Shown here in pieces: positions 8,298-16,982 of a DNA stretch of 64,000 bases (within the stretch, counting starts at the first letter, position 1; every line of letters begins with the position of its first letter). Position numbers and translations under genes: made by a program. The DNA comes from Streptomyces sp. TBY4. GTDB lineage: Bacteria > Actinomycetota > Actinomycetes > Streptomycetales > Streptomycetaceae. The DNA lies in assembly GCF_024213195.1 (NCBI RefSeq), contig NZ_JANAVF010000009.1:124001-188000 (forward strand), read 5' to 3'. The notes under the pieces are model-generated. The model saw nothing but the letters and a program-made list of their open reading frames with translations. It was not told the origin of the DNA and did not search any database.

Positions 8298-9212
8298 TCA
8301 GGATTCGCCCCGCCCGGCGGACGGCAGCGCCAGCGGATAGACCGGGGGAGTACCGCCGAACTCCGGACACACCGCCTGATGATCACACCAGCCGCACAGC
8401 TTCGACTGGCGCGGCCGCCAGTCACCCGTCTCCGTCGCCTCCCGGATCGCCTCCCACAGCGCCAGCAGCTTGCGCTCCATCCGCTCCAGATCCTCGATCA
8501 CCGGGTCGTACGTCACCACGTCCCCGCTGCCCAGATACACCAGCTGCAGCCGCCGCGGCAGCACCCGCTTCAGCCGCCACACCACCAGCGCGTAGAACTT
8601 CATCTGGAACAGCGCACCCTCGGCGTACTCCGGCCGCGGCGCCTTCCCCGTCTTGTAGTCGACGATCCGCACCTCACCCGTCGGCGCCACGTCCACCCGG
8701 TCGATGATCCCGCGCAGCCGCAGCCCCGACTCCAGCTCCGTCTCCACGAAGAACTCCCGCTCCACCGGCTCCAGCCGCGTCGGGTCCTCCAGCGTGAACC
8801 ACCGGTCCACCAACGCCTCGGCCTCCGTCAGCCAGCGCGCCAGCCCCGCCCCCTCATCACCCCCCGGGAACAGCTCCAGCAACTCCGGCTTCGCCTCCAC
8901 CAGCCGGTCCCACTGCCCCGGAATCAACGCCTTCGCCCGCGGAGCCGTCCGCTCCGCCGCCGGATGATCGAAGAGCCGCTCCAGCACCGCGTGCACCAGC
9001 GTCCCCCGCGTCGCCGCCGCACTCGGCTTCTCCGGCAGCTTGTCGATCACCCGGAACCGGTACAGCAGCGGACACCGCATGAAATCGCTCGCCCGCGAAG
9101 GCGACAGCGAAGAAGGCGCCACGGCAGCCGGCACCGGCTCCACCGCCTGCGCCTGCGCGGGCACGGAACTGGTCACTGCGTCGTCCGGACCGCTGCCGGG
9201 GCTCGTCGTCAT
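8298..9212 (-). CDS. RecB-family PD-(D/E)XK nuclease with Fe-S cysteines
   Basis: 304 residues. It has the Cas4/AddB-like nuclease signature: SPSRASDFMRCPLLYRF with a first Cys, GTLVHAVLERLF, then IVDYKTGKAPRP carrying the catalytic Asp and Lys. Three cysteines follow near the C-terminus in LCGWCDHQAVCPEF. The 1+3 cysteine arrangement matches the 4Fe-4S cluster that staples the nuclease domain in AddB/Cas4-type enzymes. It is a stand-alone nuclease with no helicase domain. Such proteins are common in Streptomyces and their role in DNA repair is inferred. It is divergent from the site-2 protease, with a leaderless-type promoter box at 9220. Confidence 0.9.
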   Translation of the reverse strand: MTTSPGSGPDDAVTSSVPAQAQAVEPVPAAVAPSSLSPSRASDFMRCPLLYRFRVIDKLPEKPSAAATRGTLVHAVLERLFDHPAAERTAPRAKALIPGQWDRLVEAKPELLELFPGGDEGAGLARWLTEAEALVDRWFTLEDPTRLEPVEREFFVETELESGLRLRGIIDRVDVAPTGEVRIVDYKTGKAPRPEYAEGALFQMKFYALVVWRLKRVLPRRLQLVYLGSGDVVTYDPVIEDLERMERKLLALWEAIREATETGDWRPRQSKLCGWCDHQAVCPEFGGTPPVYPLALPSAGRGES

Positions 9213-9219
9213 GGACAAA

Positions 9220-9225
9220 ACCCTA
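9220..9225 (-). promoter_or_regulatory. Leaderless -10 box of the RecB-like gene
   Basis: TAGGGT on the minus strand, seven bases before the ATG at 9212. This is the spacing expected when transcription starts at or next to the initiation codon. Confidence 0.5.
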
Positions 9226-9387
9226 CGACCCGCCACCGACAGCACGCGCATACCATCGACGCCGACCCCCCTCGCACTGCATGATCGGAGCATCACACCG
9301 CGCGACGGCGCACCCGGACACCACGGGAAAAAACACCGGAACCACCGGCGCACCACCGCACCGGACAGCAGCGAACGAAGGACAACC

Positions 9388-10587
9388 GTGGCAGACACCG
9401 ACGAAACCGGCGAGCGCGCGGGCCGGCGCTCAGGACCGGGCGGCGGACTCCTCATGGGCCGCCCCTTCGGCGTACCCGTCTACGTCTCGCCCAGCTGGTT
9501 CCTCGTCGCCGCCCTCATCACCTGGGTCTTCGGCGACCAGCTCGACCGGATCCTCCCCGAGCTCGGCACCCTGCGCTACCTCGTGGCCCTCTTCTTCGCC
9601 GTCGCCTTCTACGCCTCGGTCCTCGTCCACGAACTCGCCCACACCATCGCCGCCCTCCGCTTCAAACTCCCCGTACGCCGCATCCAGCTCCAGTTCTTCG
9701 GCGGCGTCTCCGAGATCGAGAAGGAATCCGAAACCCCCGGCCGCGAATTCGTCCTCGCCTTCGTCGGCCCCCTCCTCTCCCTCCTCCTCGCCGGCGCCTT
9801 CTACCTCGGCATGAAAACCGTCGAACCCGCCAGCGTCCCCGGCGTCCTCCTCGCCGGACTCATGATCTCCAACCTCCTCGTCGCCGCCTTCAACCTCCTC
9901 CCCGGCCTCCCCCTCGACGGCGGCCGCATGCTCCGCGCCGTCATCTGGGGCATCACCGGCAAACCCATGACCGGCACCATCGCCGCCGCCTGGGCCGGCC
10001 GCGCCCTCGCCGTCGCCGTCCTCCTCGGCCTGCCCCTCCTGAACTACACCGGGACCCTCGGCAACACCGCCGACGACATCGGCGGCATGGACACCGTCCT
10101 GGACGCCCTCCTCGCCGCCATCCTCGCCGGCATCATCTGGACCGGCGCCGGCAACAGCCTCCGCGTCGCCCGCCTGCGCGAACACCTCCCGGAACTCCAC
10201 GCCCGCAAACTCACCCGCCGCGCCATCCCCGTCGAGAACGCCACCCCCCTCTCCGAAGCCCTCCGCCGCGCCAACGAAGCCGGCGCCCGCGCCCTCGTCA
10301 TCGTCGACGGACTGGGAGACCCCACCGGCATCGTCCGCGAGAGCGCCATCGCCTCCGTCCCCGAACACCGCCGCCCCTGGGTCTCCACCGGCACCCTCGC
10401 CCAGGACCTCACCGACGGAATGAAGGTTTCAGCAGACCTCGGCGGCGAAGAACTCCTCGACCACCTCCGCGCCACCCCCGCCACCGAATACCTCGTCCTC
10501 CAGCCCGACGGCTCCATCTACGGCGTCCTGTCCACCCTCGACGTCGAAAAGGCCTTCGTGAAGGCCATGGCGCGGCCCCAGTCCTGA
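9388..10587 (+). CDS. Site-2 (intramembrane) zinc metalloprotease with CBS domains
   Basis: 399 residues from GTG 9388 (GAAGGACAACC upstream); an ATG at 9454 would give a shorter form. Membrane protein of the M50 family. The zinc motif HELAH sits in a membrane segment (VLVHELAHTIAAL), and the second site is NLLPGLPLDGGRML with the metal-binding Asp. After the last membrane segment (near residue 255) come CBS-type sequences (EALRRANEAGARALVIVDG, DGSIYGVLSTLDV). It resembles Rv2625c-type proteases; the natural substrate is unknown. It ends 18 bases before trmI. Confidence 0.93.
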   Translation: MADTDETGERAGRRSGPGGGLLMGRPFGVPVYVSPSWFLVAALITWVFGDQLDRILPELGTLRYLVALFFAVAFYASVLVHELAHTIAALRFKLPVRRIQLQFFGGVSEIEKESETPGREFVLAFVGPLLSLLLAGAFYLGMKTVEPASVPGVLLAGLMISNLLVAAFNLLPGLPLDGGRMLRAVIWGITGKPMTGTIAAAWAGRALAVAVLLGLPLLNYTGTLGNTADDIGGMDTVLDALLAAILAGIIWTGAGNSLRVARLREHLPELHARKLTRRAIPVENATPLSEALRRANEAGARALVIVDGLGDPTGIVRESAIASVPEHRRPWVSTGTLAQDLTDGMKVSADLGGEELLDHLRATPATEYLVLQPDGSIYGVLSTLDVEKAFVKAMARPQS

Positions 10588-10593
10588 AGCCAA

Positions 10594-10599
10594 TACACT
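10594..10599 (+). promoter_or_regulatory. Leaderless -10 box of trmI
   Basis: TACACT ends six bases before the ATG of trmI, inside the 18-base gap after the protease gene. trmI may therefore have its own promoter and a leaderless mRNA. Confidence 0.55.
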
Positions 10600-10605
10600 G
10601 GTCAC

Positions 10606-11535
10606 ATGTCCGAACCGACCGGTGCCGCCCGCCGACGCGGGCCCTTCGAGGTCGGGGACCAGGTTCAGCTCACCGACCCCAAGGGCCGCCACTACACGTT
10701 CACGCTCGAAGCCGGGAAGAATTTCCACACCCACAAGGGTTCCTTCCCGCACGACGAGCTGATCGGCTCCCCCGAGGGAAGCGTTGTCCGTACCACGGGC
10801 AACGTCGCCTACCTCGCGCTGCGTCCCCTGCTCCCCGACTATGTCCTGTCCATGCCCCGCGGTGCCGCCGTGGTCTACCCCAAGGACGCCGGCCAGATCC
10901 TGGCCTTCGCCGACATCTTCCCCGGCGCCCGCGTCGTGGAAGCAGGCGTCGGCTCCGGCTCCCTGAGCAGCTTCCTGCTGCGCGCCATCGGCGACCAGGG
11001 CATGCTCCACAGCTACGAGCGACGCCCCGACTTCGCCGAGATCGCCACCGCCAACGTCGAGCGCTACTTCGGCGGCCCGCACCCCGCGTGGCAGCTGACC
11101 GTGGGCGACCTCCAGGACAACCTGTCCGACACGGACGTCGACCGCGTCATCCTCGACATGCTCGCCCCCTGGGAGTGCCTGGAGGCCGTCTCCAAGGCAC
11201 TGGTCCCCGGCGGCATCCTCTGCTGCTACGTGGCCACCACCACCCAGCTCTCCCGGACCGTCGAATCCATCCGCGAGTTCGGCTGCTACGCCGAACCGCA
11301 GCCCTGGGAATCGATGATCCGCAACTGGCACGTCGAGGGCCTGGCCGTCCGCCCGGACCACCGCATGATCGGCCACACCGGCTTCCTCGTCACCGCCCGC
11401 CGCCTCGCCGACGGCGTCGAGCCCCCCATGCGCCGCCGCCGCCCCTCCAAGGGCGCCTACGGCGAGGACTACGAGGGCCCCGGCAGCCAGTCCGCCGCCA
11501 AGACCGCGGACACGGCCGAAGCCGCCGAGCGCTGA
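10606..11535 (+). CDS. trmI: tRNA (adenine-58-N1)-methyltransferase TrmI
   Basis: 309 residues. S-adenosylmethionine-dependent enzyme that methylates A58 of the tRNA T-loop. N-terminal small barrel (GDQVQLTDPKGRHYTFTLE), then a Rossmann methyltransferase fold with motif I VVEAGVGSGSLSSFLLRAIG and motif IV VILDMLAPWECLE. Length and order match actinobacterial TrmI (Rv2118c). In actinobacteria this gene commonly precedes the proteasomal ATPase gene, as it does here two genes later. A very strong terminator follows. Confidence 0.95.
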   Translation: MSEPTGAARRRGPFEVGDQVQLTDPKGRHYTFTLEAGKNFHTHKGSFPHDELIGSPEGSVVRTTGNVAYLALRPLLPDYVLSMPRGAAVVYPKDAGQILAFADIFPGARVVEAGVGSGSLSSFLLRAIGDQGMLHSYERRPDFAEIATANVERYFGGPHPAWQLTVGDLQDNLSDTDVDRVILDMLAPWECLEAVSKALVPGGILCCYVATTTQLSRTVESIREFGCYAEPQPWESMIRNWHVEGLAVRPDHRMIGHTGFLVTARRLADGVEPPMRRRRPSKGAYGEDYEGPGSQSAAKTADTAEAAER

Positions 11536-11588
11536 GCCGACCAGGACCGGCCCGCCACCCGGCAGGCCACCCCGCCCCACCAACAGAC

Positions 11589-11648
11589 AGACGCTGTGGC
11601 GCAGTTCCCCCGAACAACCGGGAACTGCGCCACAGCGTCTTTTCGTTG
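11589..11648 (+). terminator. Strong intrinsic terminator after trmI
   Basis: A 21-base perfect stem (11589-11609 with 11620-11640; core CGCTGTGGCGCAGTTCCC) with a ten-base loop is followed by TTTTCGTT. It is one of the clearest Rho-independent terminators in the window. Confidence 0.92.
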
Positions 11649-11766
11649 TCCCGGGGGACGGCCCCGCGCGAGCGCCCCGGCCGGCCCGGACCCACCCGTT
11701 CCACCCCGATGTGAGGTGTGGCACGATGCTGGCTCCCCGTCACCCTTCGCACAGGAGACACCCCGC

Positions 11767-12411
11767 GTGCCGCACAGCCCCGCCGAGCCGGCGCCGAGCA
11801 CACCCGCCCCGGCGCACCACCGGGCCCGGCCCGTCCACTGGCTGGCCACCGCCTCCGCCCTGGCCGCCGTCATAGCCGGCGCCGGACTCCTGCAGCCCGA
11901 CCCGGCCACCGGAGCCTCCGCCGAACCGGCACGCCCCACGGCCGGCACGCCCGATACGAGCCCCGAGCCCGGCACGAGCCCCGCAAGCGGCCCCCGGGCG
12001 GCCGCGCCCGACGCGCACGCGGCCACGTACCCGCTGGACTGCCAGGGCGCCCCACAGGCCGTCACGGCCACCGCCGAAGGCGACCTCGACGGCGACGGAC
12101 GCCCCGAAACCGTCGCGGCCGTCCGCTGCGACGCCGGCTCGGGCACCCCGCCGCACGCCCTCTACGTCCTCACCCGGGACCCGGCGAAGGGCGCCGCCCC
12201 CCGCGTCGTCGCGACACTCCTCGAAGCCGGCCGCAAGCAGACCGCGACCGACCTCACCGTCCGCGACGGAGTCGTCACCGCGACCCTCCTCGGGTACTCG
12301 TCGCCCGAAGTGCCCCGCTACAGCCCCGACACCAAGCAGCTCGCCAAGTGGCGGTGGACCGGCGGAAAATTCCGCCAGGAGCTGACGGATTCGTCCGCCA
12401 CAGGTGTTTGA
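11767..12411 (+). CDS. Secreted or membrane-anchored protein of unknown function
   Basis: 214 residues, GTG start with AGGAGACACC upstream. A basic N-terminus leads into one hydrophobic segment (HWLATASALAAVIAGAGLL, near 22-40), then a Pro/Ala/Thr-rich linker to about residue 80, then a small globular part. That part carries AEGDLDGDGRPETVAAVRC, which looks like a single FG-GAP/EF-type calcium loop, and two cysteines that could form a disulfide. I do not recognise a named family. It converges on the ferredoxin gene four bases away. Confidence 0.75.
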   Translation: MPHSPAEPAPSTPAPAHHRARPVHWLATASALAAVIAGAGLLQPDPATGASAEPARPTAGTPDTSPEPGTSPASGPRAAAPDAHAATYPLDCQGAPQAVTATAEGDLDGDGRPETVAAVRCDAGSGTPPHALYVLTRDPAKGAAPRVVATLLEAGRKQTATDLTVRDGVVTATLLGYSSPEVPRYSPDTKQLAKWRWTGGKFRQELTDSSATGV

Positions 12412-12415
12412 ACCG

Positions 12416-12736
12416 TCACTCCGCGTCTGGACCGAAAACCTCGACCCTGTCCGAAACCCGCCTTACATGGATGCAATCCCCGGGACATTCCTTCGCGGAA
12501 TCCACCACGTCCTGAAGCAGCACCAGCGGAACCGGAGTGGTCGCCCCCGCCTCCACGAGCAACTCGTCGGCAGGGCTCTTCACGTACGCCAGACCATCGA
12601 TGTCCAGCTCGAACACCTCCGGTGCGTACTGCACGCAGATGCCGTCGCCAGTGCAGAGGTCCTGGTCGATCCAGACCTCCAGCGGCTCTCCGGCCACGCC
12701 GGAACCTCCCGCGGAAGCCTCCTGCTGCACGGTCAT
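12416..12736 (-). CDS. Ferredoxin, [3Fe-4S]/[4Fe-4S] single-cluster type
   Basis: 106 residues from ATG 12736 (GGCAGGAGAT before it); an in-frame ATG at 12769 is an alternative. Cluster ligands are in DLCTGDGICVQYAPEVF and in AKECPGDCIHV. The first motif has Asp where a four-iron ferredoxin would have its second Cys, the usual mark of a 3Fe-4S electron carrier of the kind that serves cytochromes P450. No P450 or reductase is adjacent. It is divergent from arc, and close relatives keep this position next to the proteasome locus. Confidence 0.92.
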   Translation of the reverse strand: MTVQQEASAGGSGVAGEPLEVWIDQDLCTGDGICVQYAPEVFELDIDGLAYVKSPADELLVEAGATTPVPLVLLQDVVDSAKECPGDCIHVRRVSDRVEVFGPDAE

Positions 12737-12956
12737 ATCTCCTGCCGTTCCCTGCTCTGAGTGATCCATCCCGGTCACTACGCGCGGCAAGTCGCACGAG
12801 CTCTGACGGGTGTTGAACACTTCGACCTTACAACCGGCCGCTTCCCGAGTTTGATGGGTGGGTATTTCCTTGGCGTGAGGGAGTACGCAAGGGTGAAGAT
12901 CGGACACACCCCTACCGTCTTTGTGATCTAGGGGTTTCAATCACCACCAGCCCAGG

Positions 12957-12962
12957 TAGGGT
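12957..12962 (+). promoter_or_regulatory. Probable -10 box of arc
   Basis: TAGGGT lies 38 bases before the arc GTG, in the 264-base divergent region shared with the ferredoxin gene. I see no convincing -35 hexamer. Confidence 0.35.
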
Positions 12963-13000
12963 CAGAAAGCGTCCAGCTCCCCTTGGAGGAGGTGAGGACC

Positions 13001-14767
13001 GTGGCAGCCCACGACGACGACATCAACCGCGGCATCCGGCCCGGGCGAGGGTCTGAGGACCCCGCCGGCCAGGTTGCCTATCTCGAGCAGGAAATCGCCG
13101 TCCTGCGACGTAAGCTCGCCGACTCTCCGCGACACACGAGGATTCTCGAAGAGCGGATCGTCGAGCTCCAGACAAACCTGGCAGGCGTCTCCGCACAGAA
13201 CGAGCGGCTGGCGAACACCCTGCGCGAGGCCCGCGACCAGATCGTGGCCCTCAAGGAAGAAGTCGACCGGCTCGCACAGCCGCCGGCCGGCTTCGGAGTC
13301 TTCCTGCAGGCGAACGAAGACGGAACCGTCGACATCTTCACCGGCGGCCGAAAGCTCCGCGTGAACGTGAGCCCCAGCGTCGAACCGGAAGACCTCCGGC
13401 GCGGCCAGGAGGTCATGCTCAACGAGGCCCTCAACGTGGTCGAGGCCATGGAGTTCGAACGGGCCGGGGACATCGTCACCCTCAAGGAAATCCTCGAGGA
13501 CGGCGAGCGCGCCCTGGTGGTCGGGCACACCGACGAGGAAAGGGTGGTGAGGCTCGCCGAGCCGCTCCTGGACGTCACCATCCGCCCCGGCGACTCCCTG
13601 CTGCTCGAACCCCGCTCCGGCTACGTCTACGAGATCGTCCCCAAGAGCGAGGTCGAAGACCTCGTCCTCGAAGAGGTCCCGGACATCGACTACGACAAGA
13701 TCGGCGGCCTGGGCGACCAGATCGAACTGATCCGCGACGCCGTCGAGCTCCCCTACCTCTACCCCGACCTCTTCAAGGAACACGAACTGCGGCCCCCCAA
13801 GGGCATCCTGCTCTACGGCCCCCCCGGCTGCGGCAAGACGCTCATCGCCAAGGCCGTGGCCAACTCCCTTGCCAAGAAGGTCGCCGAGGTCACCGGCAAG
13901 GCCGCCGGAAAGTCCTACTTCCTCAACATCAAGGGCCCCGAGCTCCTCAACAAGTACGTCGGCGAGACCGAGCGGCACATCCGCCTCGTCTTCCAGCGTG
14001 CAAGGGAGAAGGCGAGCGAGGGCACCCCCGTCATCGTCTTCTTCGACGAGATGGAATCCCTCTTCCGCACCCGCGGATCCGGAGTCAGCTCGGACGTGGA
14101 GAACACCATCGTCCCCCAGCTGCTCGCCGAGATCGACGGCGTGGAAGGCCTGGAGAACGTCATCGTCATCGGCGCCTCCAACCGCGAGGACATGATCGAC
14201 CCGGCCATCCTGCGCCCCGGCCGGCTCGACGTGAAGATCAAGATCGAGCGCCCCGGCGCCGAGGCCGCGAAGGACATCTTCGCGAAGTACCTCAAGGCCT
14301 CGCTGCCCCTGCACACGGACGACCTGTCCGAGCACCAGGGCTCCACCGCCGAAACCGTCCACAGCATGATCCAGACCGTCGTCGAGCAGATGTACGCCGA
14401 AACCGAGGAAAACCGCTTCCTCGAGGTCACGTACGCCAACGGCGACAAGGAAGTCCTCTACTTCAAGGACTTCAACTCGGGCGCGATGATCCAGAACATC
14501 GTGGACCGTGCGAAGAAGATGGCCATCAAGGCCTTCCTCGAGCACAACCAGAAGGGCCTTCGCGTCGCCCATCTCCTCCAGGCTTGCGTGGACGAGTTCA
14601 AGGAGAACGAAGACCTGCCCAACACCACCAACCCCGACGACTGGGCCCGAATCTCCGGAAAGAAGGGCGAGCGGATCGTATTCATCCGCACCCTCGTCAC
14701 CGGAAAGCAAGGCGCGGACACCGGACGCTCCATCGACACGGTGGCCAACACCGGTCAGTACCTCTGA
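13001..14767 (+). CDS. arc: Proteasome-associated AAA+ ATPase ARC (Mpa homologue)
   Basis: 588 residues. A hexameric unfoldase that recognises pupylated proteins and feeds them into the 20S proteasome. N-terminal coiled coil (about 25-85), which in Mpa binds Pup; OB-type interdomain; AAA+ module with Walker A GPPGCGKT (about 273-280) and Walker B VIVFFDE (about 345-351). The C-terminus ends QYL, the tripeptide with penultimate Tyr that docks on the proteasome alpha ring. GTG 13001 is chosen because GGAGGAGGTGAGG precedes it; a TTG at 12983 is also in frame. A terminator follows, so dop has its own promoter. Confidence 0.97.
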   Translation: MAAHDDDINRGIRPGRGSEDPAGQVAYLEQEIAVLRRKLADSPRHTRILEERIVELQTNLAGVSAQNERLANTLREARDQIVALKEEVDRLAQPPAGFGVFLQANEDGTVDIFTGGRKLRVNVSPSVEPEDLRRGQEVMLNEALNVVEAMEFERAGDIVTLKEILEDGERALVVGHTDEERVVRLAEPLLDVTIRPGDSLLLEPRSGYVYEIVPKSEVEDLVLEEVPDIDYDKIGGLGDQIELIRDAVELPYLYPDLFKEHELRPPKGILLYGPPGCGKTLIAKAVANSLAKKVAEVTGKAAGKSYFLNIKGPELLNKYVGETERHIRLVFQRAREKASEGTPVIVFFDEMESLFRTRGSGVSSDVENTIVPQLLAEIDGVEGLENVIVIGASNREDMIDPAILRPGRLDVKIKIERPGAEAAKDIFAKYLKASLPLHTDDLSEHQGSTAETVHSMIQTVVEQMYAETEENRFLEVTYANGDKEVLYFKDFNSGAMIQNIVDRAKKMAIKAFLEHNQKGLRVAHLLQACVDEFKENEDLPNTTNPDDWARISGKKGERIVFIRTLVTGKQGADTGRSIDTVANTGQYL

Positions 14768-14777
14768 CAAAGCGGGC

Positions 14778-14812
14778 CGGCTGCGGGCGCCCGGCAAGGG
14801 CACCCGCAGCCG
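14778..14812 (+). terminator. Terminator after arc
   Basis: CGGCTGCGGG pairs with CCCGCAGCCG (14778-14787 with 14803-14812). After one mismatch a further four pairs close a five-base loop. ACTGCTTT follows. Confidence 0.8.
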
Positions 14813-15018
14813 ACTGCTTTACCAGCTGCTCTTTTCAGCCGGTGACAGGGCAAAGTCAATGACTGAAATGATCTCCCCACCAGCGCGGAGTGGTTCTAGG
14901 CTCTTCCGTACCGCAGGTCGCGCAGTGCGGGGACGGGCACCGCACACGACGCACCGGAGCACCAGCGGTACTTGAGCGCCGCTCCCGAACGGGAGCGCCG
15001 CCGGGCAAGGAGGGCCGC

Positions 15019-16530
15019 ATGACCGTACGGCGAGTAATGGGGATCGAGACGGAGTACGGGATCTCCGTCCCGGGGCACCCGAACGCCAATGCCATGCTCA
15101 CCTCGTCCCAGATCGTCAACGCCTACGCGGCGGCGATGCACAGGGCGCGACGCGCCCGCTGGGACTTCGAGGAGGAGAACCCGCTGCGGGACGCCCGCGG
15201 CTTCGACCTCGCCCGCGAGGCCGCCGACCACAGCCAGCTCACCGACGAGGACATCGGCCTCGCCAACGTCATCCTCACCAACGGCGCACGCCTCTACGTG
15301 GACCACGCACACCCCGAGTACAGCTCCCCGGAGATCACCAACCCGCTCGACGCCGTCCTCTGGGACAAGGCCGGCGAGCGGATCATGGCCGAGGCCGCCG
15401 TCAGGGCCGCCCAGCTCCCCGGAGCCCAGCCGATCCACCTCTACAAGAACAACACCGACAACAAGGGCGCCTCCTACGGCACGCACGAGAACTACCTGAT
15501 GAAGCGGGAAACCCCCTTCTCGGACATCGTGCGCCACCTCACCCCCTTCTTCGTCTCCCGCCTCGTCTACACCGGCGCCGGCCGCGTCGGCATCGGCCAG
15601 GACGGCCGCGAACACGGCTTCCAGATCAGCCAGCGCGCCGACTACTTCGAAGTCGAGGTCGGCCTCGAGACCACCCTCAAGCGCCCCATCATCAACACCC
15701 GGGACGAGCCGCACTCGGACGCCGAGAAGTACCGCCGGCTCCACGTGATCATCGGCGACGCCAACCTCTCCGAGATCTCCACCTACCTCAAACTCGGCAC
15801 CACCGCACTCGTCCTGTCCATGATCGAAGACGGCTACATCAACGTCGACCTCGCCGTGGACCAGCCCGTGCGCACCCTCCACCAGGTCTCCCACGACCCC
15901 GACCTGCAGCACCTGATCACGCTGCGCAGCGGGCGGACGCTGACCGCCGTACAGCTCCAGATGGAGTACTACGAGCTGGCCAGGAAGTACGTGGAGGAGC
16001 GTTTCGGCTCCGACGCGGACGAGCAGACCAAGGATGTGCTGGCCCGCTGGGAGGACGTACTGGGCCGGCTGGAAACCGACCCGATGAGCCTGTCGGGGGA
16101 GCTCGACTGGATCGCCAAGCGGGAGATCCTGGAGGGCTACCGGCGCCGGGACGGCCTCGAATGGGACGCGGCCCGGCTCCACCTGGTGGACCTCCAGTAC
16201 GCGGACGTACGGCCCGAGAAGGGGCTGTACAACCGCCTGGTGGCCCGCGGCAAGATGAAGCGGCTGCTGGAGGAGCCGGCGGTGGAACGGGCGCAGAGCA
16301 AGCCGCCGGAGGACACCCGGGCGTACTTCCGGGGGCGGTGCCTGGACCAGTACGCGGACGACGTGGCGGCGGCCTCGTGGGACTCGGTGATCTTCGATCT
16401 GCCGGGCCACGACTCCCTCCAGCGGGTCCCGACCCTGGAACCCCTGCGGGGCACGCGGGCCCACGTGAAGGAGCTCCTGGACCGCTGTCGTACGGCGGAG
16501 GACCTGGTCCGGGTGCTCTCGGGGCGGTAG
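15019..16530 (+). CDS. dop: Depupylase / Pup deamidase Dop
   Basis: 503 residues. It converts the C-terminal Gln of Pup to Glu so that Pup can be ligated, and also removes Pup from tagged proteins. Glutamine-synthetase-like carboxylate-amine ligase fold: MGIETEYGISVPG with the acidic metal/nucleotide residues at the start, LYKNNTDNKGASYGTHENY and IINTRDEPHSDAEKYRRLH. The start is fixed by AAGGAGGGCCGC before ATG 15019. It is needed here because the neighbouring Pup ends in Gln. The + strand third-position bias changes from C to G inside this gene near 15,900. Confidence 0.97.
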   Translation: MTVRRVMGIETEYGISVPGHPNANAMLTSSQIVNAYAAAMHRARRARWDFEEENPLRDARGFDLAREAADHSQLTDEDIGLANVILTNGARLYVDHAHPEYSSPEITNPLDAVLWDKAGERIMAEAAVRAAQLPGAQPIHLYKNNTDNKGASYGTHENYLMKRETPFSDIVRHLTPFFVSRLVYTGAGRVGIGQDGREHGFQISQRADYFEVEVGLETTLKRPIINTRDEPHSDAEKYRRLHVIIGDANLSEISTYLKLGTTALVLSMIEDGYINVDLAVDQPVRTLHQVSHDPDLQHLITLRSGRTLTAVQLQMEYYELARKYVEERFGSDADEQTKDVLARWEDVLGRLETDPMSLSGELDWIAKREILEGYRRRDGLEWDAARLHLVDLQYADVRPEKGLYNRLVARGKMKRLLEEPAVERAQSKPPEDTRAYFRGRCLDQYADDVAAASWDSVIFDLPGHDSLQRVPTLEPLRGTRAHVKELLDRCRTAEDLVRVLSGR

Positions 16531-16619
16531 GCCTTTCCGGTCCCCGGGGCGGGGGCTGAAAGGCCCCCGGCCCGGGAATCATGAAGACATCCGGACGTTA
16601 TGAAAGTACCGGGACGGAT

Positions 16620-16652
16620 GTCGGACCCTCCTTGTAGGGTCCGACGTAGAGT
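16620..16652 (+). promoter_or_regulatory. Palindrome and -10 box upstream of pup
   Basis: GTCGGACCCT-CCTTGT-AGGGTCCGAC (16620-16645) is a perfect ten-base dyad, immediately followed by TAGAGT (16647-16652), a good -10 sequence. The dyad covers the -35 region. It could therefore be an operator for the pup-prcBA promoter, or alternatively the dop terminator; there is no T run. Confidence 0.55.
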
Positions 16653-16723
16653 CTGATCTTGAGGGATCCCGAATTCGCGGGGTCTTTCACGTGAGCGTGC
16701 GAACCGAGCGGGGTGAGCTAGAC

Positions 16724-16936
16724 ATGGCGACCAAGGACACCGGCGGCGGACAGCAGAAGGCGCAGCGCTCGACCGAGGAGGTCGAGGAGGCCGCGGTCGA
16801 AGAATCGACCGACCTCAAGGAGCGACAGGAAAAGCTCTCCGACGACGTCGACTCCGTACTCGACGAAATCGATGATGTGCTCGAAGAGAACGCTGAGGAT
16901 TTTGTTCGAAGCTTCGTTCAAAAGGGTGGCCAGTAG
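16724..16936 (+). CDS. pup: Prokaryotic ubiquitin-like protein Pup
   Basis: 70 residues, acidic and disordered in type, ending KGGQ. The C-terminal Gln must be deamidated by Dop before PafA joins it to lysines of target proteins. The C-terminal half (LDEIDDVLEENAEDFVRSF) is the helix that binds the ARC coiled coil. ATG 16724 has GGGGTGAG upstream; an in-frame GTG at 16691 would add 11 residues. It heads the pup - nuclease - prcB - prcA run. Confidence 0.97.
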   Translation: MATKDTGGGQQKAQRSTEEVEEAAVEESTDLKERQEKLSDDVDSVLDEIDDVLEENAEDFVRSFVQKGGQ

Positions 16937-16982
16937 GGCCCTTTTGCCTTCGAAGTGAAGGTGAATCTGGTGGGCTGGCGTC

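Noticed and set aside
9388..9453. ATG 9454 as the start of the site-2 protease
   Set aside because: Possible, but GTG 9388 has a good ribosome site and the intervening residues show normal codon use. Kept as an alternative only.
12962..14803. 613-codon minus-strand frame opposite arc
   Set aside because: Composition typical of an antisense shadow. The + strand encodes a complete AAA+ ATPase.
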